DNA of 64,000 nucleotides from Nocardia colli (GCF_008704205.1 NZ_VXLC01000003.1:806001-870000), one strand, 5' to 3'. Shown: positions 1 to 8,306, numbered from the stretch's first letter. Numbers and translations: made by a program. The notes: a model not told the origin generated them from the sequence alone.

Positions 1-387
1 AACTGCACGATCCGCCTCGCTCCGCCCGGACCGAGCGAGCGCGCCGACGACACCACGCTCATGGTGAACGCCGCCGTGCACAAGCGCGCCGATCCCGCGC
101 CCGAGTTCACCGCCCGGTTCGAGACCTGGACGCAGGCCGAACTCGCCGAGGACGATCGGGTCAGCAAGCTCGACGGGATCGGCGACGAGGCCTACCTCGT
201 GCGCAAGGAAACCGAGCACGCGCAGAACACCGGCGTGACCCTGGCCATCCGAGACGGCTGGACCACCTTCGAGATCAGCTGGCTGCACCCGCCCTCGGTG
301 GTCACCACCACCGACATCAAGGTGCCCGAGGTCGTCGAATTGCTGAAGCACACGGCCGCCACCACCATGGCGCTGCTGCGCGCGTAA
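1..387 (+). CDS. C-terminal part of an unrecognised protein (5' end outside window)
   Basis: The frame is open from the first base of the window to the stop at 387, so this is the 3' part of a gene that begins upstream; the ATG at 61 is probably internal. The visible 128 residues are acidic, with no membrane segment and no motif I recognise. Size and composition would suit the extracellular domain of a small nocardial lipoprotein such as DUF3558, and a cysteine lies at the second visible residue, but the diagnostic N-terminus is missing. The next gene starts 80 bp downstream on the same strand. I do not assign a function. Confidence 0.6.
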   Translation, partial: NCTIRLAPPGPSERADDTTLMVNAAVHKRADPAPEFTARFETWTQAELAEDDRVSKLDGIGDEAYLVRKETEHAQNTGVTLAIRDGWTTFEISWLHPPSVVTTTDIKVPEVVELLKHTAATTMALLRA

Positions 388-467
388 ACCACCGAGAGGT
401 AACCGGGCGGCAACCAGGTCGCGGAGTTTGCGACAATGGTCGGGTCGATTTCCCAGCTCACCGAAGG

Positions 468-1913
468 ATGCCTGTACCACCGATGGCCGAAAGCATGATT
501 GATCCGGACGAGCTCGCGACCTGTCTGCGGGTACTGGACCAGGCCGGGCAGCTGGAGAAGGAGCATCCCGACTCGGTGGCGGTGCAGCGCGCGGTCGGCC
601 ACATGTTCAAAAAGCTCAAGCAGCGCCGCCGGATCGAAGCCAGGACGGCCGTGGCCGAGGCGGACCGCGAGGTCATCGCCGCGACCGCCACCGGTTCGCC
701 GCAGCGGATCGACGACGAGACCGCGGGCATTCCGCTCGCCTCGAACGCGCGCGGGGCGACCGCGGGCACGCTGATCCGGGCGCGGCCCTGCTACATCTGC
801 AAGCAGCCGTACACGCAGGTCGACGCGTTCTATCACCAGCTGTGCCCGGAATGTGCCGCGAGCAGTCACAGCAAGCGGGACGCCCGTACCGATCTGACCG
901 GCCGGCGCGCGCTACTCACCGGCGGGCGCGCCAAGATCGGCATGTACATCGCGCTGCGGCTGCTGCGCGACGGCGCGCACACCACCATCACCACCCGCTT
1001 CCCGAACGACGCCATCCGCCGCTTCGCCGCCATGGACGACAGCGCGGACTGGCTGCACCGGCTGCGCGTGGTCGGCATCGACCTGCGCGATCCGGCGCAG
1101 GTGGTCGCGCTCGCCGACGACGTCGCGGCGCAGGGCCCGCTCGACATCCTGATCAACAACGCCGCCCAGACCGTGCGCCGCTCCCCCGGCTCCTACAGCG
1201 CGCTGGTCGACGCCGAGTCCGGTCCGCTGCCCGCCGGCGCGCTGCCCGACGTGGTGACGTTCGGCAAGACGATGCAGGCGCACCCCACCGCGCTCACCGC
1301 CTCGCTCACCCCGTCACTGTCCGCGGCCGACATCGCCGAACTCGCGCTGGTCGCGGGATCGGCCACGCCCGAACGCATTTCGCGCGGCATCGCGATCGAC
1401 GCGGGCGGCCTGGTGCCGGATCTGGCCCACACCAACAGCTGGGTGCAGACCGTAGCCGAGGTCGACCCGACCGAGCTGCTCGAAGTGCAGCTGTGCAATT
1501 CGGTCGCGCCGTTCATCCTGGTCTCCCGGCTGCGCCCCGCCATGGCGGCGGCGCAGGCCCGGCGCAAATACATCGTCAACGTCTCGGCGATGGAAGGCCA
1601 GTTCGCCCGCGCCTACAAAGGCCCCGGCCACCCGCACACCAACATGGCCAAGGCCGCACTGAACATGCTTACCCGCACCAGCGCAGGCGAAATGCTCGAA
1701 GCCGACGGCATCTTGATGACCGCAGTAGACACCGGCTGGATCACCGACGAACGCCCGCACTACACCAAGGTCCGCCTAGCCGAGGAAGGCTTCCACGCCC
1801 CCCTCGACCTCGTCGACGGCGCAGCCCGCGTCTACGACCCGATCGTGCAAGGCGAGCAAGGCATCGACCTCCACGGCTGCTTCCTCAAGGACTACCGCCC
1901 CTCGCCCTGGTAA
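468..1913 (+). CDS. SDR-family protein with N-terminal cysteine cluster and altered active site
   Basis: This 481-residue protein has an N-terminal, partly helical segment (about 1-100), then a zinc-ribbon-like cluster (CYIC near 105 and CPEC near 125), then a Rossmann domain with TGGRAKIG as the nucleotide loop and NNAA near 230. At the position of the SDR YxxxK motif the sequence reads HTNMAK, so the lysine is kept but the general-acid tyrosine is replaced by threonine. About 80 extra residues lie between NNAA and the active-site region. It may therefore be a non-classical reductase or a binding protein. Alternative starts are the ATGs at 483 and 495. Part of its 3' end is duplicated downstream at 2521-2637. 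Confidence 0.8.
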   Translation: MPVPPMAESMIDPDELATCLRVLDQAGQLEKEHPDSVAVQRAVGHMFKKLKQRRRIEARTAVAEADREVIAATATGSPQRIDDETAGIPLASNARGATAGTLIRARPCYICKQPYTQVDAFYHQLCPECAASSHSKRDARTDLTGRRALLTGGRAKIGMYIALRLLRDGAHTTITTRFPNDAIRRFAAMDDSADWLHRLRVVGIDLRDPAQVVALADDVAAQGPLDILINNAAQTVRRSPGSYSALVDAESGPLPAGALPDVVTFGKTMQAHPTALTASLTPSLSAADIAELALVAGSATPERISRGIAIDAGGLVPDLAHTNSWVQTVAEVDPTELLEVQLCNSVAPFILVSRLRPAMAAAQARRKYIVNVSAMEGQFARAYKGPGHPHTNMAKAALNMLTRTSAGEMLEADGILMTAVDTGWITDERPHYTKVRLAEEGFHAPLDLVDGAARVYDPIVQGEQGIDLHGCFLKDYRPSPW

Positions 1914-1948
1914 TCCGGCGGTACCGCGGGCAGAATCCCCTGCTCTCC

Positions 1949-2221
1949 CTAGTCGACGGGGTTTCCGTTCTGGTCGAACCACTGGCCGCCCTTGACAGTC
2001 CAGCCCTCCCATTCGGTTCCCTCCAGATCATCGGAGAACCGACCGCCGAATCCTGCCGGGGCGGTCCCTTCCGGGGCCGGTTTCGCTGCGCGGATGTCGG
2101 CGTCGAACTGATCGAGAATGGCTTGGTTGCGCGCGAACTCTTCCGGGGTCGGCAATTTCATTCCGGCCGCTTCTGCTTCGTCGCGGGTGTAAAAGATCTT
2201 CCCGCCCACTTCTTTCGGCAT
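1949..2221 (-). CDS. Small conserved hypothetical protein (90 aa)
   Basis: I chose the ATG at 2221 because AGGGAGAG lies about six bases upstream; a longer frame opens at 2260 but has no ribosome site. The 90-residue protein is soluble and acidic, with a lysine-rich start (MPKEVGGKIFYTRDEAEAAG) and a C-terminal aromatic segment (WEGWTVKGGQWFDQNG). No signal peptide or membrane helix is visible. It converges on the SDR gene (35 bp between stops) and sits between the two copies of a duplicated SDR 3' segment, so it may have arrived or been moved with that rearrangement. Function unknown. Confidence 0.7.
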   Translation of the reverse strand: MPKEVGGKIFYTRDEAEAAGMKLPTPEEFARNQAILDQFDADIRAAKPAPEGTAPAGFGGRFSDDLEGTEWEGWTVKGGQWFDQNGNPVD

Positions 2222-2251
2222 GATGCTCTCCCTACATTTCCGACATGGTGA

Positions 2252-2268
2252 GCCTGACATGCTCAGGC
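2252..2268. promoter_or_regulatory. Short dyad upstream of the 1949-2221 gene
   Basis: GCCTGA and TCAGGC form a perfect 6-bp inverted repeat around a 5-base centre, 30 bp upstream of the minus-strand start at 2221. The position suits an operator or leader hairpin. No regulator is assigned. Confidence 0.3.
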
Positions 2269-2520
2269 ATGGCGGTTAAGTGCTCGGCGTGTGCGCCGAT
2301 GACGCGGCGGCAGACCTGTGACTCCTCAGGTGTTCCCCCGAGTAAGTTTTGCTCTTGGCTACTCTGACGCACCAACCGGCCTGGCGGTTCCATTTTGTAG
2401 TGACTGTGTTCGCGCAGTACAGGGAGCTATCAGGCTGCACAGCAAGGAATCTCGTGGTGGGCCGGTCATCCCGTGAAACAGCCATCACGCATAGCTGATT
2501 TTCGGAATCCCGCGGCCAGC
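2269..2520. other. Non-coding stretch, AT-richer than its surroundings
   Basis: I see no convincing gene here. A minus-strand frame runs through it but has no ribosome site and no recognisable domain. Base composition is visibly lower in GC (for example around 2340-2420) than the flanking genes, which may mark old inserted or decayed DNA next to the duplicated SDR fragment. Confidence 0.5.
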
Positions 2521-2637
2521 AGTGGACACCGGCTGGATCACCGACGAGCGCCCGCACTACACCGAGGTCCGGCTTGCCGAGGAGGGCTTCCACGCGCTGC
2601 TCGCCCTGGTAATCCGGCGGCGGCCCGGGCAGAATCG
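2521..2637 (+). pseudogene. Duplicated 3' fragment of the SDR gene at 468-1913
   Basis: Positions 2521-2595 match 1724-1798 with only about seven differences over 75 bases, and 2600-2637 then match 1901-1938, covering the end of the SDR gene, its stop codon and some of the 3' flank. Relative to the parent about 100 bases are missing at the junction near 2596-2599. It is a decayed remnant of a tandem duplication that now forms the upstream region of the methyltransferase gene. Confidence 0.85.
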
Positions 2638-2664
2638 GCCGCATACCGATCTTCGAGGGGCGGC

Positions 2665-3444
2665 ATGACGAATTCGAGTGGGTTGGGTGCGTTGGTGCGG
2701 GATCGGCTGCCGTTTCTGCGTTGGTCGACTATTCGGATGGGGTTTGGACTCGGGAGTGTGCTGCGTACCGGGCAGGTGGGTGATGGGCGTGAGCAGGCGT
2801 TGTTGGAGCATGTCCTGGCGACCACGACGGCGGGTGATTCGGGCAGTGTGCTTGCCGCGATCGATGACTTCGCTCGCAATCGCAGTTTGCTGATGAATGT
2901 CGGCGATGAAAAGGGTCTGATCCTGGATAACGCGATTGAGCGGGCCGAGCCGATGCTGTTGCTCGAGCTGGGCGCCTATTGCGGGTACAGCGCTGTGCGC
3001 ACCGGTCGCGCGATGCCGGCGGGGGCGCGACTGGTGTCGGTGGAGGCGAGTGCGGCCAATGCCGAAATCGCCCGTGCTGTCGTCGAACACGCGGGGTTTG
3101 CCGATCGGATCACCGTGGTGGTCGGCATGATCGGTGATGGCGGCGCGACCATGCGGCACCTCGCTATCGAGCACGATTTCGGGCCCGGCGCAGTCGATTT
3201 CGTGTTCATCGATCACCTCAAGACCGCGTATCTGCCCGATCTGAAGTCGATCCTGGCCGCGAGTTGGCTGCATCCGGGGACCGTCGTGGTTGCCGACAAC
3301 GTCCGGATCCCGGGAGCGCCCGGTTATCGGCGCTACATGCGCGAACACGAAGGTTCGAGCTGGCGCACCACCGAACACAAGACTCACCTCGAATACCAGT
3401 CCCTGGTTGCCGATCTGGTGCTCGAATCCGAATACCTCGGCTGA
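2665..3444 (+). CDS. Catechol O-methyltransferase-type class I SAM methyltransferase
   Basis: The ATG at 2665 has GAGGGG a few bases upstream; the open frame reaches back to 2473 but that part overlaps the SDR duplication remnant. The 259-residue product aligns along its length with catechol O-methyltransferase: GDEKG and LLELGAYCGYSAV (SAM-binding motif I), a VEAS acidic strand end, FIDHLK (metal-binding Asp and the catalytic-lysine position) and VADN (second metal Asp-Asn). It should transfer a methyl group from SAM to a catechol-type hydroxyl using a divalent metal. M. tuberculosis has a comparable gene (Rv1703c). It is cytosolic, with no membrane segment. The natural substrate cannot be told from context. 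Confidence 0.88.
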   Translation: MTNSSGLGALVRDRLPFLRWSTIRMGFGLGSVLRTGQVGDGREQALLEHVLATTTAGDSGSVLAAIDDFARNRSLLMNVGDEKGLILDNAIERAEPMLLLELGAYCGYSAVRTGRAMPAGARLVSVEASAANAEIARAVVEHAGFADRITVVVGMIGDGGATMRHLAIEHDFGPGAVDFVFIDHLKTAYLPDLKSILAASWLHPGTVVVADNVRIPGAPGYRRYMREHEGSSWRTTEHKTHLEYQSLVADLVLESEYLG

Positions 3445-3460
3445 CGGCTACGCTGGAGGA

Positions 3461-3850
3461 ATGCTGTATCGGCTGCTGGCCGACGCCACCGCCGTGGTGC
3501 ATTTCGTATTCGTGGCGTACGTGGTCGTCGGAGGGTTCCTCGCGTGGCGCTGGCCGCGCAGTATCTGGCTGCACCTGATCGCGTTCGGCTGGGGATTCAG
3601 CACGATCCTGATCGGGCAGGAATGTCCGCTGACCAATTTGGAGAATTGGGCGCGGCATCGGGCCGGTGAGGCCGGGCTGCCGTCGAGCGGGTTCATCGAC
3701 CACTACATCACCGGGGTGATCTATCCGGAGAACGCGCTCGGGTTGGTCCGGGTGCTCGTCGCGGTGTGCGTGGTGGTGTCGTGGGTGGGCTACGGATGGC
3801 TGCGCCGACGGGCGGCCGGATCGACCACCCGCCTTCAGGCATCCCACTAG
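3461..3850 (+). CDS. DUF2784 integral membrane protein
   Basis: A GGAGGA sequence directly precedes the ATG at 3461, 16 bp after the methyltransferase stop, so the two genes are probably co-transcribed. The 129-residue protein has three to four hydrophobic helices and the family signature region around IGQECPLTNLENWAR, followed by a C-terminal helix and a basic tail. This matches DUF2784 in length and motif. The family has no established biochemical function; the conserved Cys-Pro at a membrane edge is its most notable feature. Confidence 0.8.
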   Translation: MLYRLLADATAVVHFVFVAYVVVGGFLAWRWPRSIWLHLIAFGWGFSTILIGQECPLTNLENWARHRAGEAGLPSSGFIDHYITGVIYPENALGLVRVLVAVCVVVSWVGYGWLRRRAAGSTTRLQASH

Positions 3851-3884
3851 TTACACGCCGAGATAGACTGGCCGACAGCTCTTT

Positions 3885-4658
3885 TCAGGCGCGTGAACGG
3901 TCGCGCGCGAGCCGCTCGGTGACCACCTTCGCCACCTCGGCGGGGCGCTCGTCCAGATAGAAGTGACCGCCGGGGAACGTTGCGCGCTCGAAGGTTCCGG
4001 TGGTGAAGTCGCGCCACTCGTCGGCCTGATCCGGGGTCATCGTCGGGTCCTCGGTACTGACCAGCGCGACGACGTCGGCAGTCAGCGGGGCGCCCGGGGC
4101 GTACCGATAGGTCTCCACGGCCTGGTAGTCGCCGCGCACCGCGGGCAGCACCAGTTCCGCGAGACTTGGTTCGTCGCGCAGCATTTGGATCGGCGCGGGG
4201 TCGGCGGCCAACCGCTCCAGCTCGGCGATCAGGTCGGCGTCGGAGCCGGCATGCACGCGCTGGGTCTCCACGAAAGTCGGTGCGGGACGGCCGGAGACGA
4301 ACAAAGTCGACAACGCCTGCCCCCTGCGCTCCAGCCGGCGCGCCGTCTCGAACGCGACTGTTGCACCCATGCTATGACCGAATAGCGCTAGCCCATCAAC
4401 GATTCCGAGCTTCAGCACCTCCTCAGCAATCCGCTCGGCGAGCGTTTCGAGTTCGGTGATCGGCGCCTCGCCGAGCCGATCCTGCCGGCCCGGATACTGC
4501 ACCGCGGCCACCTCGACGCCCGGACCGAAGTATTTCGCCACATCTCGATAGGCGGTCGCCGGACCGCCGCCCGGCGGGAAACACAGCAGGTGGTGTCGGG
4601 GAGTCGCGTCGGGACGCAGGCTCCGCAGCCAGTCACCGGACTCGATGGATCTGCCCAT
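3885..4658 (-). CDS. Type II thioesterase (GrsT/TesA type)
   Basis: The 257-residue alpha/beta hydrolase has the nucleophile elbow GHSMG, an early oxyanion-loop segment FPPGGGPATAY, an acid residue in STEDPTMTP and the catalytic histidine in GGHFYLDE. These are hallmarks of external thioesterases that clear misprimed carrier proteins in non-ribosomal peptide or polyketide synthesis; mycobacterial TesA is the closest type I know. No synthase gene lies in this window, so it acts in trans. The start at 4658 is fixed by an exceptionally strong site, GAAGGAGATATACATG. It is divergent from a CoA-transferase gene, with about 40 bp between the starts. Confidence 0.88.
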   Translation of the reverse strand: MGRSIESGDWLRSLRPDATPRHHLLCFPPGGGPATAYRDVAKYFGPGVEVAAVQYPGRQDRLGEAPITELETLAERIAEEVLKLGIVDGLALFGHSMGATVAFETARRLERRGQALSTLFVSGRPAPTFVETQRVHAGSDADLIAELERLAADPAPIQMLRDEPSLAELVLPAVRGDYQAVETYRYAPGAPLTADVVALVSTEDPTMTPDQADEWRDFTTGTFERATFPGGHFYLDERPAEVAKVVTERLARDRSRA

Positions 4659-4698
4659 GTATATCTCCTTCTCAGACGGAACTATTACGCTCTTTCGC

Positions 4699-6045
4699 GT
4701 GAACGCGCACACACGGCTGGTCCACGACTACGAAGCCGGAATCGGTGTCACCCCCTCTGCCATTACGCCCGCACCCGATCCCGGCAGCAATCTGGCTGCG
4801 ACACTGCCGGTCTGGTCGCTGGCCGCCGGGTCGGTCGCCGCGCTGATCGCCGCCGCGAACCGGATCCGCGGCGTCCGCGGGCTCGACCCCGTGGCGCACC
4901 GCATCGACCCCGCGCGCATCACGGCCGCGTTCTGTAGTGAACGGTTACTCAGCATCAGCGGTCGCCCCGCCACGATGTTCGGCGACCTCTCCGGATTCTT
5001 CCCCACCTTCGACGGGTGGGTCCGCACGCACGCCAACTATCCGCACCACCGCGATCGACTGCTCACCGCGCTCGGGCTGCCGTTGGACGCGCCGTTCGAT
5101 CTCGCGGTCGCGCACATGGCGATGAGCCGGGCGGCCGACATCGAGGATCATGCCGCCGCGCACGGGGCGATCGCGGTGCGGGTGCGCAACGAGCAGGAGT
5201 GGCTGGGCAGTGCCGAGGGGTGGGCCGCGACGATGGGACCGCTGGTCGCGATCGATCGGCGTGCCGATCGCGGAGAGCCCGGATTGCCGGTCGGGGCGGC
5301 GCCTTTCCAGCCGTTGCGTGGGCTGCGGGTGCTCGATCTGACCCGGGTGATCGCCGGGCCGGTGGCGACGCGGACGTTGGCGTTGCTTGGCGCGGATGTG
5401 CTGCGGGTGGATCCGCCGGGGTTGCCCGAAATCTCTTGGCAGTACGCCGATACCGGGCAGGGTAAGCGGTCGACCCTGGTGGATCTGTGGGCGCAACTGC
5501 CGCTGGTTCGGGATCTGCTGGCGTCGGCGGATGTGCTGGTGACCGGATACCGGCCCGGTTCGCTGGAGCGCGCGGGTCTCACCGCGGCGATGCGGCCGGG
5601 GATGGTGCACGGCCGGGTGAGTGCGTGGGGTGAGGCCGGGCCGTGGGCCGAGCGACGTGGTTTCGACAGCATTGTGCAAGCGGCGTCCGGGATTTCGATC
5701 GCCGAGGGTGCGCCGTCGGTGCCCAGTGCGCTGCCCGCGCAAGCGCTCGACCATGCCTCCGGTTACCTACTCGCGGCCGGCGTGATCGATGCGCTGGCCG
5801 CCCGCGCGTCCGATGGTATCGGCCGTGATGTGCGAGTTTCGTTGGCGCGCACCGCCTCCTGGCTGCTCGCCGCACCGGGTCGCACACCCCGGCACCCACC
5901 CGCCGCCCTGCCCGATCCCACCGAGGTGATGTCGCACGGCGATATCATCACCGCCACGCCCGCCATCGCCGAATACCCCGCCTACAGCTGGCCGGCCCCC
6001 ACCTACGGCGGTGATCGCCCGGCCTGGCCGCTGAAGACCCACTGA
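4699..6045 (+). CDS. Family III (CaiB/BaiF) CoA-transferase
   Basis: The C-terminal half is a typical family III CoA-transferase: LRGLRVLDLTRVIAGP, then LGADVLRVDPPG, TGYRPGSLERAG, and QALDHASGYLLAAG, where the Asp aligns with the catalytic aspartate of formyl-CoA transferase. The first 200 residues are a degenerate related half, a two-domain layout common in actinobacteria. Such enzymes move CoA between carboxylic acids; the substrate is unknown. The frame opens at 4645, inside the divergent thioesterase gene, so I prefer the GTG at 4699, although its ribosome site is poor. A palindrome-rich 316-bp gap follows. Confidence 0.82.
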   Translation: MNAHTRLVHDYEAGIGVTPSAITPAPDPGSNLAATLPVWSLAAGSVAALIAAANRIRGVRGLDPVAHRIDPARITAAFCSERLLSISGRPATMFGDLSGFFPTFDGWVRTHANYPHHRDRLLTALGLPLDAPFDLAVAHMAMSRAADIEDHAAAHGAIAVRVRNEQEWLGSAEGWAATMGPLVAIDRRADRGEPGLPVGAAPFQPLRGLRVLDLTRVIAGPVATRTLALLGADVLRVDPPGLPEISWQYADTGQGKRSTLVDLWAQLPLVRDLLASADVLVTGYRPGSLERAGLTAAMRPGMVHGRVSAWGEAGPWAERRGFDSIVQAASGISIAEGAPSVPSALPAQALDHASGYLLAAGVIDALAARASDGIGRDVRVSLARTASWLLAAPGRTPRHPPAALPDPTEVMSHGDIITATPAIAEYPAYSWPAPTYGGDRPAWPLKTH

Positions 6046-6068
6046 CTTCCGCGCGCACACCTCCACCC

Positions 6069-6104
6069 GCTGCGCACGAATCGGAGTGCAAATCCGTGCG
6101 CAGC
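6069..6104. repeat. Dispersed palindrome, copy 1
   Basis: GCTGCGCACG and CGTGCGCAGC form a perfect 10-bp stem around a 16-base centre containing AATCGGAGTGCAAATC. It is the first of three related palindromes in the gap between the CoA-transferase and nucleoside hydrolase genes. Confidence 0.8.
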
Positions 6105-6152
6105 ACCACCGTGCGCGCAACGACGCCGCGCCCCCACGCGCACACCTCGACC

Positions 6153-6190
6153 TGCCGCGCACGAATCAGCCGGCAATTTCGTGCGCGGCA
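6153..6190. repeat. Dispersed palindrome, copy 2 (best single copy)
   Basis: TGCCGCGCACGAA and TTCGTGCGCGGCA form a perfect 13-bp stem around TCAGCCGGCAAT. The central TCAGCSGGCAA segment is shared with the units of the tandem array near 40.5-41.3 kb and with the copy at 9893, which shows that the whole element, and not just GC-rich arms, is conserved. Confidence 0.88.
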
Positions 6191-6274
6191 AATCGCTATA
6201 TGCGCGACCGCCGTCACCGGGACCGCCCCACCACGCTGCGCGCACCCAGCCGCAGCGCGCACGTTTCGGTTTCG

Positions 6275-6306
6275 CGCGCACGAATCAGCTAACGATTCGG
6301 TGCGCG
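6275..6306. repeat. Dispersed palindrome, copy 3
   Basis: CGCGCACGAATC pairs with GATTC-GTGCGCG, with one bulged G, around a 7-base centre AGCTAAC. It lies 56 bp upstream of the nucleoside hydrolase start. With copies 1 and 2 it accounts for most of the 6046-6361 gap; the rest of the gap shows no gene. Confidence 0.8.
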
Positions 6307-6361
6307 GCGGGACGACCGGTGCGCGCGGAGCTGAAGCGAGACCGGCGGTTAGGCTCGTTGC

Positions 6362-7402
6362 GTGCGGCAGAAGATCATCATGGATGTTGATACGGGGGTC
6401 GACGATTCTCTTGCGCTGCTCTACCTCCTTGCGTCGCCGGAGGCGGAGATCGTCGGGATCGCGTCGACCGCGGGGAATGTGCCTGCCCCGCAGGTGGCGG
6501 CCAACAACCTCGCGTGGCTGGACGTGTGCCGGGCGCCGGACATCGAGGTAGCCCTCGGGGTCGCCGAGCCGCTGGCGATCCCGCTGCGCACCACCGAGGA
6601 CACGCACGGGCCGCAGGGGGTCGGGTATGCCGAGCTGCCACCGTCGACGCGCACGCTGTCGACGCGTTCGGCCGCGCAGCTGTGGGTCGATCTGGTGCGG
6701 GCGCATCCCGGTGAGATCGTCGGGCTGTGCACGGGGCCGCTGACCAATCTGGCGTTGGCCCTGCGGCTGGAGCCCGCACTGCCGACGCTGTTGCGCCGGC
6801 TGGTGATCATGGGTGGCGCGTTCAACCATCCCGGAAACACCACGCCCACCAACGAATGGAACGTGCACGTCGATCCGGAGGCCGCCAAGGAGGTCTTCGA
6901 CGCCTTCTCCGCCGCGCCGCCGGATCGCCGGCCGATCGTCTGCGCGCTCGACATCACCGAGACCATCGAGATGCGGCCGAAGCATCTGGCGCAGCTGGCC
7001 GAGCGCGCGGGCAGCGTTCCGGTGGAGACGGTTTCGGAGACCGATCCGCCGGAAGCCCGGTCGGCGGCGAGCAATCCGATCGTCCGGTACGCCACCGACG
7101 CGGTGCGGTTCTACTTCGACTTCCACCGGCTCTACGACCTCGGCTACCTCGCGCACATGCACGATCCGTTCGCGGCGGCGGTCGCGCTCGATCCGGCGCT
7201 TGCCGTGACCCGGCCGGCGACGGTCGATGTCGAGCTCGCCGGAACGTTGACCCGGGCGACCACCGTGGCCGACTGGGCGGGCATGTGGGGCCGGGAACCC
7301 AACGCGGACATCGTGATCGGCACCGATCCGGAGTTGTTCTTCGATCGGCTGATCACCAGGGTCGGCGACTTCGCGCGGCAGGTGTACCCGCAGGATGTGT
7401 GA
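6362..7402 (+). CDS. Inosine/uridine-preferring nucleoside hydrolase
   Basis: The 346-residue protein begins with the calcium-binding signature DVDTGVDDS near residues 8-16, which fixes the start at the GTG at 6362 since the first strand needs the preceding residues. Further family features are GNVPAPQVAANN, the GPLTNLALAL segment, MGGAF (oxyanion region) and a C-terminal HDPFAAAVALDP with the usual Asp. The enzyme hydrolyses the N-glycosidic bond of nucleosides in salvage. It overlaps the next gene by eight bases, so the pair is translated together, suggesting linked nucleoside or base breakdown. Confidence 0.92.
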   Translation: MRQKIIMDVDTGVDDSLALLYLLASPEAEIVGIASTAGNVPAPQVAANNLAWLDVCRAPDIEVALGVAEPLAIPLRTTEDTHGPQGVGYAELPPSTRTLSTRSAAQLWVDLVRAHPGEIVGLCTGPLTNLALALRLEPALPTLLRRLVIMGGAFNHPGNTTPTNEWNVHVDPEAAKEVFDAFSAAPPDRRPIVCALDITETIEMRPKHLAQLAERAGSVPVETVSETDPPEARSAASNPIVRYATDAVRFYFDFHRLYDLGYLAHMHDPFAAAVALDPALAVTRPATVDVELAGTLTRATTVADWAGMWGREPNADIVIGTDPELFFDRLITRVGDFARQVYPQDV

Positions 7403-8303
7403 GACGGGAACAGCCGTGCACAGCGGCAACGACGACAATGCCTACCTCGCCGAGTTCCGCGATCGGCTCGGGCTGCCCGGAATCATCGACGTGCATACGC
7501 ATTTCATGCCGGAGCCGGTGATGCAGAAGGTGTGGGCATACTTCGATTCGGCCGGTCCGCTCACCGCGCGCGCCTGGCCGATCGCCTATCGCGACGATGA
7601 GCAGGTCCGGTTGAAGACGTTGCGCGGCTTCGGTGTTCGTGCGTTCAGCTCGCTGGTCTATCCGCACAAGCCCGAGATGGGGGCCTGGCTCAACGAATGG
7701 ACCGCCGAGTTCGCCGAGCGAACCCCGGATTGCCTGCACACCGCGACGTTCTATCCCGAGCCCGCCGCTGAAAGCTATGTCGCGGAGGCGATTCGGCGCG
7801 GTGCGCAGGTGTTCAAGGTGCACGTTCAGGTCGGTGGTTTCGATCCCGGTGATCCACTGCTCAATCCGGTGTGGGGGTTGATTCAGGACGCGAGAATTCC
7901 GGTGGTGATCCACTGTGGATCCGGGCCGGTGGCAGGGGAATTCACCGGACCCGGACCCATTGCGGCTCTGCTGCGGCGGTTTCCGCGGTTGCCGTTGATC
8001 GTCGCGCACATGGGTGCGCCCGAGTACCGCGAGTTCTTCGATCTGGCCGAGAAATACCCCGACATCCGGTTCGACACCACCATGACGTTCACCGACTTCT
8101 TCGAGCAAGTCGACCCGTTCCCGGCCGATGAACTCGGGCGACTGCGCTCCTTCGGCGACCGCATCCTGTTCGGTAGCGACTTCCCGAACATCCCGTACAC
8201 CTACGGTCATGCCGTCGATGCGCTGGAGCGGCTCGAGCTCGGGGACGAGTGGCTGCGCAAGGTCTGCTACCAGAATGCGGCCGACCTGTTCGGTGTCGCG
8301 TAG
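7395..8303 (+). CDS. Amidohydrolase family 2 (TIM-barrel metal hydrolase/decarboxylase)
   Basis: The ATG at 7395 overlaps the upstream stop; a GTG at 7416 with GAGACGGGA before it is an alternative. The 302-residue protein has the metal-binding DVHTHF at the first strand, VIHCGSG and VAHMGAP histidines, and GSDFPN with the final Asp, the pattern of amidohydrolase-related (PF04909) enzymes, which act as hydrolases or non-oxidative decarboxylases. Coupling to a nucleoside hydrolase suggests action on a released base or its breakdown product, but that is inference. It converges on the next gene, with three bases between stops. Confidence 0.85.
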   Translation: MCETGTAVHSGNDDNAYLAEFRDRLGLPGIIDVHTHFMPEPVMQKVWAYFDSAGPLTARAWPIAYRDDEQVRLKTLRGFGVRAFSSLVYPHKPEMGAWLNEWTAEFAERTPDCLHTATFYPEPAAESYVAEAIRRGAQVFKVHVQVGGFDPGDPLLNPVWGLIQDARIPVVIHCGSGPVAGEFTGPGPIAALLRRFPRLPLIVAHMGAPEYREFFDLAEKYPDIRFDTTMTFTDFFEQVDPFPADELGRLRSFGDRILFGSDFPNIPYTYGHAVDALERLELGDEWLRKVCYQNAADLFGVA

Positions 8304-8306
8304 GGC

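Noticed and set aside
2269..2660. Insertion-sequence remnant
   Set aside because: No transposase fragment, terminal inverted repeats or target duplication could be found; the repeat present is explained by the SDR gene.
4656..4674. Vector contamination suggested by the T7-like ribosome site
   Set aside because: Flanking sequence is ordinary coding DNA of the same base composition with no promoter, tag or polylinker.
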